Shown in pieces: positions 5,883-10,142 of a stretch of DNA of 10,142 bases. The translations under genes were made by a program, and so were the position numbers. Position 1 is the first letter of the stretch. Every line of letters starts with the position of its first letter. The notes beneath the pieces are model-generated. The model made no database searches, was not told the origin of the DNA, and saw only the letters and a list, made by a program, of their open reading frames with translations. Source of the stretch: Actinomycetota bacterium (lineage in GTDB: Bacteria > Actinomycetota > Acidimicrobiia > Acidimicrobiales > Iamiaceae); assembly GCA_018268545.1 (NCBI GenBank), contig JAFDWI010000137.1:1-10142 (forward strand), written 5' to 3'.

Positions 5883-5910
5883 TTCAACGAGCAGGTTTCT
5901 GCAGTATTCT
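5883..5910 (+). promoter_or_regulatory. candidate promoter of the desaturase gene
   Basis: TATTCT (5905-5910) is a good -10 element. TTCAAC (5883-5888), 16 bp upstream, is a partial -35 match. Initiation near 5917 would give a leader of about 40 nt ending in the Shine-Dalgarno at 5949-5952. The better -35-like TTGACC at 5874-5879 is 25 bp from the -10, too far for the usual spacing. Confidence 0.4.
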
Positions 5911-5920
5911 TGTGATCCCC

Positions 5921-5936
5921 GGGCGCCGTCGCGCCC
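5921..5936 (+). other. GC-rich hairpin in the desaturase 5' leader
   Basis: GGGCGC (5921-5926) pairs perfectly with GCGCCC (5931-5936) around a CGTC loop. It sits a few bases after the predicted transcript start and 12 nt before the Shine-Dalgarno. It could stabilise the 5' end of the mRNA or mark the end of the acyltransferase transcript, although no T-run follows it. Confidence 0.4.
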
Positions 5937-5948
5937 CCTCGCACGAGC

Positions 5949-5952
5949 GGAG
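5949..5952 (+). promoter_or_regulatory. Shine-Dalgarno GGAG deciding the GTG start of the desaturase
   Basis: GGAG is 5 nt before GTG 5958 and 17 nt before the in-frame ATG 5970. The spacing favours the GTG, adding four residues (MSQS) to the protein. Confidence 0.55.
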
Positions 5953-5957
5953 TCTCA

Positions 5958-7244
5958 GTGTCGCAGAGCATGGTTCGACCGCCTGACGAGCGGGTCGCCT
6001 GGAAGACCTCCATCCCCTTCATCGCGCTGCATTTTCTGCCGCTCCTCGCGATCTTCACGGGTGTCACGCTCCGAGCCGTCATCCTCGGCATCGTGCTGTA
6101 CTTCGGCCGGATGTTCTTCATCACCGCCGGTTATCACCGGTATTTCTCGCACCGCGCCTACAAGACCTCGCGGGTGTTCCAGTTCATCCTCGCGTTCGGC
6201 GGTTCGATGGCCGCACAGAAAGGTGCCCTGTGGTGGGCGAGCCACCATCGCCTCCACCATCGCTTCAGCGACACCGAGCGGGACATCCACTCCCCGCAGA
6301 AGGGCTTCTGGTGGAGCCACGTCGGCTGGATCCTCTGCGACAAGTACAAGGCCACGGACTACGACCTGATCAAGGACTTCGCCAAGTACCCCGAACTCGT
6401 GTGGTTGAACAAACACGACTGGGTCGGGCCGTGGTTCCTGGGGATCGTGGCGTTCCTCATCGCCGGTTGGCCGGGCCTGCTCATCGGATTCTTCGGTTCG
6501 ACGGTGCTGTTGTGGCATGCCACGTTCACCGTGAACTCACTCAACCACGTGTTCGGACGCCGGCGTTACGCCACCACCGACACGTCACGGAACTCCGCGA
6601 TCCTCGCGCTGTGGACCATGGGCGAAGGCTGGCACAACAACCACCACTACTACGCCGCAGCGGCGCGGAACGGCTTCTTCTGGTGGGAGTACGACCTGAG
6701 TTACACGATCCTCAAGGTGCTCAGCTACTTCCACATCGTGACGCGTCTGCGAGTTCCACCCGAACGGGTGAAGGCCGCCGCACGGGTCCGTGACGGTCAG
6801 CTCGACATCGGCATGTTCCGCGCCTACTGGACCAAGGCCAACGCGGCCTTCCACGAGGCCACCACACGTCTGCAACAGAAGGTCGCCGACGCTGCCGGTG
6901 CCGCCGCCGACAAGGTGAACACGGCGACAGGACGCGCCCACCCCGACGAAGCAGGCGAAAGCACCGTCCTCGCGACCGCGACAGACCCGGACCGCTCGAC
7001 CGATGCGGCGACTCCCGCGCTCACCTCGGCCGATGCCGAAGGTGGCGCCGCGCATGCCGACCTCATCGCCCAGCAGCTCGTCCTCGCCGACAAGCAAGCC
7101 AAGCTGGCCCAGCTCGAAGAGGTCGTGCGCACCGCACAGATCGCTTTCGAGGCCTGCCTCGCCGACACGCTCCGCACCGCCGAAGAGTTCTCCGAGGCGT
7201 CGCGGGAACGGGCCCGCGAAATGGTCGCGCAGGACGTCGCCTGA
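5958..7244 (+). CDS. membrane acyl-CoA / fatty-acid desaturase with C-terminal coiled-coil-like extension
   Basis: This protein has 428 residues. The di-iron histidine boxes of the membrane fatty-acid desaturase family are all present: H60-RYFS-H65, H97-RL-H100-H101, and H226-NN-H229-H230 in GEGWHNNHHYY, plus H197 in NSLNHVFG. This is the stearoyl-CoA/acyl-CoA (usually delta-9) type, which inserts a cis double bond using O2 and electrons from a ferredoxin or cytochrome partner. Hydrophobic spans lie at about 20-55 and 158-190. The catalytic domain ends near residue 290. Residues 290-428 are an extra tail: an Ala/Lys-rich helix (~290-325), a Thr/Asp/Ser/Pro-rich linker (~328-365) and a second charged helix (~366-425) with coiled-coil character. 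There is no fused cytochrome b5 or reductase motif in it. The gene follows the acyltransferase after 80 bp but appears to have its own promoter, and converges on carD. Chain position and substrate are not readable from sequence. Confidence 0.93.
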   Translation: MSQSMVRPPDERVAWKTSIPFIALHFLPLLAIFTGVTLRAVILGIVLYFGRMFFITAGYHRYFSHRAYKTSRVFQFILAFGGSMAAQKGALWWASHHRLHHRFSDTERDIHSPQKGFWWSHVGWILCDKYKATDYDLIKDFAKYPELVWLNKHDWVGPWFLGIVAFLIAGWPGLLIGFFGSTVLLWHATFTVNSLNHVFGRRRYATTDTSRNSAILALWTMGEGWHNNHHYYAAAARNGFFWWEYDLSYTILKVLSYFHIVTRLRVPPERVKAAARVRDGQLDIGMFRAYWTKANAAFHEATTRLQQKVADAAGAAADKVNTATGRAHPDEAGESTVLATATDPDRSTDAATPALTSADAEGGAAHADLIAQQLVLADKQAKLAQLEEVVRTAQIAFEACLADTLRTAEEFSEASRERAREMVAQDVA

Positions 7245-7259
7245 GCGACGCCAGGCCCG

Positions 7260-7276
7260 CGGCCGGCGCCCGGCCG
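7260..7276. terminator. short hairpin between convergent desaturase and carD genes
   Basis: A 7-bp stem (7260-7266 with 7270-7276, loop CGC) is centred in the 33-bp gap between the two facing stop codons. It is very GC-rich but has no T-run on either strand, so it would be a weak or Rho-assisted bidirectional terminator. Confidence 0.4.
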
Positions 7277-7277
7277 G

Positions 7278-7757
7278 TTACTGCAGTCCGGCGTCGAGCT
7301 TCGCCGACGCTTTCTCCTCGGAGACGTTCAGAGCGAACGAAAGCTCCGACACGAGAATCCCCCGGGCACGTTCGAGCATCGACTTCTCAGCGGTCGACAA
7401 CCCCTTGCCCTGTTCACGGAGCGCCAGGTTCCGGACGACCTCGGCGACCTGGTAGACGTCACCGGACTTCATCTTCTCCTGGTGGTTCTTGAACCGCCGT
7501 GACCAGTTCGCCGGTTCGCGCACGTCGCGCTTGCCGATCAACTCGAACAGGTCGTTCACGTCGGATTTCGAGATCGGCGGACGCATCCCCACCTCTTCGG
7601 CCATGTCGGCGGGGACACGCAGTGTCAACTCACCGTGGACCATCTCCAGCACGAGATAGTCGACCTTCTTGCCATCGCGCTCGATCTTCTCACGCTTCTT
7701 GATGATCGCCGCACCGTGGTGCGGGTAGACGACCCGGTCACCGACTTTGAAACCCAC
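7278..7757 (-). CDS. carD: CarD-family RNA polymerase-binding transcription regulator
   Basis: This protein has 159 residues from GTG 7757, close to the 162 of M. tuberculosis CarD. The N-terminal Tudor-like domain that binds the RNA polymerase beta subunit starts FKVGDRVVYPHHGAA (3-17). The C-terminal helical domain holds EPANWSRRFK (81-90). With this start, R47 (RVP), W85 and K125 fall at the same numbers as the known polymerase- and DNA-contacting residues of the mycobacterial protein. Its R25 is Ile here, with R27 nearby. CarD stabilises the open complex by wedging the Trp into the upstream edge of the bubble, affecting rRNA and many other promoters. GGAGG (7763-7767) 5 nt before the GTG gives the best ribosome site in the window. 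An upstream ATG at 7826 would add 23 residues with no family match. It is the last gene of the minus-strand run, 127 bp after ftsX. Confidence 0.95.
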   Translation of the reverse strand: MGFKVGDRVVYPHHGAAIIKKREKIERDGKKVDYLVLEMVHGELTLRVPADMAEEVGMRPPISKSDVNDLFELIGKRDVREPANWSRRFKNHQEKMKSGDVYQVAEVVRNLALREQGKGLSTAEKSMLERARGILVSELSFALNVSEEKASAKLDAGLQ

Positions 7758-7762
7758 AAGTT

Positions 7763-7767
7763 CCTCC
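7763..7767 (-). promoter_or_regulatory. Shine-Dalgarno GGAGG fixing the GTG start of carD
   Basis: On the minus strand GGAGG is followed by five bases and then GTG 7757. This strong site supports the GTG over ATG 7826. TACGAT (minus, 7775-7770) just upstream also fits TANNNT, but a start from it would fall inside the GGAGG, so it is not a convincing promoter for this form. Confidence 0.6.
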
Positions 7768-7791
7768 AGATCGTAAGACGTCACGTCCGTG

Positions 7792-7840
7792 CATTCCGGG
7801 CTCGGGGCAACGAACGGCCGGTCCATTGTGCCATTCCGGG
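7792..7840 (-). repeat. 9-bp direct repeat CCCGGAATG upstream of carD
   Basis: CCCGGAATG (minus strand) occurs at 7840-7832 and again at 7800-7792, exactly 40 bp apart. Both copies continue with a CAC after zero or one base. They lie in the gap between ftsX and carD and could be a pair of protein-binding sites about four helical turns apart, or chance. A related 8-mer CATTCCGG is at 5863-5870 before the desaturase promoter. Confidence 0.3.
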
Positions 7841-7884
7841 TTGCTCCGGGCAGAACCGGCGGACGGGGCCCGGGGGGGGCAGCG

Positions 7885-8787
7885 TCAGACGTCGAGGAAC
7901 CGTGTGACCGCGACCGCCGATCCGATCACCCCGACCAGGCATCCGATCACGATCATCGCGAAGATCACCGCCCAGACCTCGCCGCTGGAAACGTACAGAC
8001 CCTGCAGGATCGCCACGGACGAACGCGTGCCACCGGAGTGGTTGATGCGCGTTCCGAGGAACCACACCGCGACCGAAGCCGGTAGTGCACCGACGAGACC
8101 CTGGATCAGCCCCTCGAACATGAACGGAACCCGGATGAACCAGTTCGTCGCTCCCACCAGCTTCATCACCTCGATCTCGCGACGACGGGCGAACATCGCC
8201 ATCCGGATCGAGTTCAGGATCAGCAGTCCGGCGGCCGCAAGCAGGAACAATGCCGTGGCGAGGATCACAGTCGAGACCAACTTCGAGACGCGTTCGATCT
8301 GTTTCACCGTGTCGTAGGCGAACTCGACGGTGTAGACCCCCGGTGCCTGTTTGAGTTGTTGACCCATCTGGTTGATCAGCTCGGCGTTCTTGATCGCCGG
8401 TTTCACCCGGAACGACGTCGGCATGTCGGACTGACGCGATGTCGACAACAGCACGGGGTCGTCACGGAAGACCTCGCGGAATTCCTTGTACGCCCGGGCC
8501 TTGTCGAAGAACACCACCTTCGCGACCTGGTTGTTCTTCGCCGGGTCCAGGGCATTGCGAACCGCCCCGATCTGCGCCTCGGAAGCATCGGGTTTCATGA
8601 AAACGATGAACTGGACGTCGCCGGTCCAGCGAGCGGTCGAGTGCTGGACCGCGGCGCGCACGACGAAGGCCGAGCCGACCAACGCCAACGACACCGCGAC
8701 GGTCACCATCGACGCGATCGAGAGGGTGAAGTTCCGTCTGAGGCTGTGCGCGGTTTCCCGAGCGACGTAGTCGAGTTTGATCGCCAT
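7885..8787 (-). CDS. ftsX: cell division protein FtsX (ABC transporter-like permease)
   Basis: This protein has 300 residues, the normal size. It has four membrane segments (about 22-44, 168-192, 222-246 and 272-296) and a large extracytoplasmic domain between the first two (~50-165). The cytoplasmic RRREIEVMKLVGAT motif (201-214), which follows the second segment, is the FtsX/MacB-family hallmark contacting the ATPase. FtsX with FtsE transmits ATP-driven movement to peptidoglycan hydrolases at the septum; actinobacterial partners are RipC-type hydrolases, none of which is in this window. The start at ATG 8787 gives the usual IKLDYVARETAHSLRRN N-terminus. A longer frame reaching 8844 would overlap ftsE and has no family match. 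Only 13 bp separate it from the ftsE stop, so the two are translated from one message. Confidence 0.96.
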   Translation of the reverse strand: MAIKLDYVARETAHSLRRNFTLSIASMVTVAVSLALVGSAFVVRAAVQHSTARWTGDVQFIVFMKPDASEAQIGAVRNALDPAKNNQVAKVVFFDKARAYKEFREVFRDDPVLLSTSRQSDMPTSFRVKPAIKNAELINQMGQQLKQAPGVYTVEFAYDTVKQIERVSKLVSTVILATALFLLAAAGLLILNSIRMAMFARRREIEVMKLVGATNWFIRVPFMFEGLIQGLVGALPASVAVWFLGTRINHSGGTRSSVAILQGLYVSSGEVWAVIFAMIVIGCLVGVIGSAVAVTRFLDV

Positions 8788-8800
8788 GGTGTATCCGTCT

Positions 8801-9478
8801 CTATTCGTACACGCCGCGAGCCTGGTCGCGGATGATCCGACCATGGTCGAGTTCGATGACCCGGCGTCGCATCGTGTCCACGATGGCCCGGTCGTGCGTC
8901 GCCATCACGACGGTCGTGCCGGTGCGGTTGATGCGGTCGAGCAGGCGCATGATCCCCACCGAGGTGTTCGGGTCGAGGTTTCCGGTCGGCTCATCCGCGA
9001 GGAGGATCAGGGGCCGGTTCACGAAGGCCCGGGCGATCGAGACACGCTGTTGCTCACCACCGGAGAGTTCGTGGGGCATGTTGTCGGTCTTCTTCGCGAG
9101 CCCGACGAGCTCGAGGATCGCGGGAACCTGGGTCTCGATGACGTGCTTGGGTCGCCCGATCACCTCGAGCGCGAACGCCACGTTCTCGTACACGGTGCGC
9201 GAGTTGAGCAACTTGAAGTCCTGGAAAACACAGCCGATGTTCCGGCGGAGGAACGGTACCTTCCAACTCGACAACTCTCCGATGTCCTTGCCGGCGACGT
9301 AGATGGTCCCCGATGTCGGGGTCTCGGACTTGTTGAGCAGCCGGATCAGCGTCGACTTGCCCGAACCGGATGGTCCGACCAGGAAGACGAACTCGCCCTT
9401 TGCGATGTCGGCGCTGGCGTCCTCGAGCGCGGACACCTCACCTTTGTAGGTTTTCGAAACGGATTCGAGTTTGATCAT
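8801..9478 (-). CDS. ftsE: cell division ATP-binding protein FtsE
   Basis: This protein has 225 residues, full length. ABC ATPase motifs in order are Walker A GPSGSGKST (35-43), Q-loop Q86 in CVFQDFKLL, signature LSGGEQQR (138-145), Walker B LILLADEP (157-164), D-loop GNLDP and H-loop H195 in ATHD. The sequence FQDFKLL and the neighbouring ftsX identify it as FtsE and not a general exporter ATPase. It hydrolyses ATP on the cytoplasmic face and drives FtsX to activate septal wall hydrolysis. ATG 9478 gives the family start MIKLESVSKTY. It follows prfB after 88 bp, a common order in bacteria, and precedes ftsX by 13 bp. A TAACAT at 9530-9525 (minus) may be its own -10, giving a leader of about 40 nt, but no -35 is visible. 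Confidence 0.97.
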   Translation of the reverse strand: MIKLESVSKTYKGEVSALEDASADIAKGEFVFLVGPSGSGKSTLIRLLNKSETPTSGTIYVAGKDIGELSSWKVPFLRRNIGCVFQDFKLLNSRTVYENVAFALEVIGRPKHVIETQVPAILELVGLAKKTDNMPHELSGGEQQRVSIARAFVNRPLILLADEPTGNLDPNTSVGIMRLLDRINRTGTTVVMATHDRAIVDTMRRRVIELDHGRIIRDQARGVYE

Positions 9479-9524
9479 CGATCGTCGGTCGGCGAGGGAT
9501 TCACGGGGATGGACAGCACGCAGA

Positions 9525-9542
9525 ATGTTACCAAGGTGTTAC
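9525..9542 (-). promoter_or_regulatory. possible ftsE -10 element and TGTTAC direct repeat
   Basis: On the plus strand TGTTAC occurs at 9526-9531 and 9537-9542, 11 bp apart, about one helical turn. On the minus strand the nearer copy gives TAACAT, a TANNNT -10 about 47 nt before ftsE. This is the only AT-richer patch in the prfB-ftsE gap. It may be a promoter or a regulator site. Confidence 0.3.
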
Positions 9543-9566
9543 GAATTCGACGCGGATGGTCAGGGA

Positions 9567-10142
9567 TCAAGCGAGGCTCTCGGCACGTTCGTGGCGCAGA
9601 AAAGCCTCGCTGAAGGCGTCCAGGTCCCCGTCGAGCACGGCGTCGACGTTGCCGGTGGAGTACTCGGTCCGCAGGTCCTTGACCATCTGGTAGGGCTGCA
9701 ACACATAGGAACGGATCTGCGATCCGAAACCCACCGAGCGCTCCTCACCACGGATCCCCGACAACTCGGCCTCACGCTCGAGCCGCTGGCGATCCGCCAG
9801 CTTCGCCCGCAACTGCGCCATCGCCCGATCCTTGTTCTGGTGTTGGGATCGCTCGTTCTGACACTGGGTGACGATCCCGGTCGGAAGGTGCGTGAGGCGC
9901 ACCGCCGAAGATGTCTTGTTGATGTGCTGGCCACCCGCACCCGACGAGCGGTACGTGTCGATGCGAAGGTCCTTGTCGTCGATGACGATGTCGGGCGCGT
10001 CCTCGAGGAACGGCGTCGCCTTCAACGACGCGAACGCGGTCATCCGCTTGCCCTGCGAGTTGAACGGCGAAATCCGAACCAGTCGGTGCACGCCGTGTTC
10101 GCTTCTCACCCAGCCATAGGCGTTGCGCCCCTCGACGACGAA
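9567..10142 (-). CDS. prfB: peptide chain release factor 2 (RF2), N-terminal part outside the window
   Basis: The 191 C-terminal residues are present; the coding frame runs off the right edge. Fragment residues 25-27 are SPF, the RF2-specific tripeptide that reads UGA and UAA (RF1 has PxT there). GGQ at fragment residues 70-72, in SGAGGQHINKTSSAVR, is the catalytic loop that triggers peptidyl-tRNA hydrolysis and is normally methylated by PrmC. The following PTGIVTQCQNERSQHQNK and GSQIRSYVLQPY are typical of bacterial RFs. The C-terminus ends with DLDAFSEAFLRHE, as expected, at a UGA, the codon RF2 itself reads. Any programmed frameshift, as in E. coli prfB, would lie in the missing 5' part and cannot be judged. 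It is the first gene of the minus-strand run prfB-ftsE-ftsX-carD. Confidence 0.97.
   Translation of the reverse strand, partial: FVVEGRNAYGWVRSEHGVHRLVRISPFNSQGKRMTAFASLKATPFLEDAPDIVIDDKDLRIDTYRSSGAGGQHINKTSSAVRLTHLPTGIVTQCQNERSQHQNKDRAMAQLRAKLADRQRLEREAELSGIRGEERSVGFGSQIRSYVLQPYQMVKDLRTEYSTGNVDAVLDGDLDAFSEAFLRHERAESLA

Noticed and set aside
5874..5910. TTGACC as -35 of the desaturase promoter
   Set aside because: It is a good hexamer but 25 bp from TATTCT, well beyond the usual 16-18 bp, and it overlaps the acyltransferase stop.
7758..7826. ATG 7826 as the carD start
   Set aside because: The extra 23 residues have no family match. GTG 7757 has a strong GGAGG and puts R47, W85 and K125 at the known positions. 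The ATG remains possible but less likely.
9567..10142. Programmed frameshift in prfB
   Set aside because: In species that have it, it lies near codon 25, which is outside this window. Nothing in the visible part bears on it.

Overview
The window is GC-rich, gene-dense bacterial DNA that looks actinobacterial, with an Acidimicrobiia/Ilumatobacter-like lineage as my best guess. The reasons are the prfB-ftsE-ftsX order, a CarD whose length and key residue numbers match the mycobacterial protein, secreted Thr/Ser/Pro-rich lipoproteins, and several start codons with an actinobacterial TANNNT -10 element a few bases upstream and no ribosome binding site. The genus is inferred and not shown by any marker in the window.

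Left part (1-5877). Three members of one unrecognised secreted-protein family occur here. One is cut by the left edge (1-480), and two are complete lipoproteins (572-1489 and 3867-4616). Between the second and third copies lie an SRAP (YedK/HMCES-type) abasic-site DNA-crosslinking protein (1592-2317), a phytanoyl-CoA-dioxygenase-like Fe(II)/2-oxoglutarate oxygenase (2349-3134) and, convergent with it, a METTL7-like SAM methyltransferase (3146-3778, minus). The third lipoprotein is followed after 31 bp by a membrane acyltransferase of family 3 (4648-5877), and the two are probably co-transcribed.

Middle (5878-7244). A membrane acyl-CoA/fatty-acid desaturase with all its histidine boxes carries an unusual C-terminal extension of about 130 residues. 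Its 80-bp upstream region has a plausible promoter, a GC-rich hairpin and a good Shine-Dalgarno before a GTG start. It converges on carD across a short gap with a small hairpin.

Right part (7278-10142, all minus). The order of transcription is prfB (RF2, cut by the right edge), ftsE, ftsX, carD. FtsE and FtsX form the ABC complex that activates cell-wall hydrolysis at division. CarD is an RNA-polymerase-binding factor that stabilises open promoter complexes. No smpB lies after ftsX here; carD takes that place.

The right part is core cellular machinery. The left part looks like lineage-specific envelope and small-molecule genes. The most interesting items are the dispersed lipoprotein family of unknown function, the repeated TANNNT-plus-start arrangement that suggests leaderless mRNAs, the desaturase tail, and the METTL7-like methyltransferase. 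I saw no tRNA, rRNA, CRISPR array, insertion sequence or phage gene, and no gene-free stretch longer than about 130 bp.
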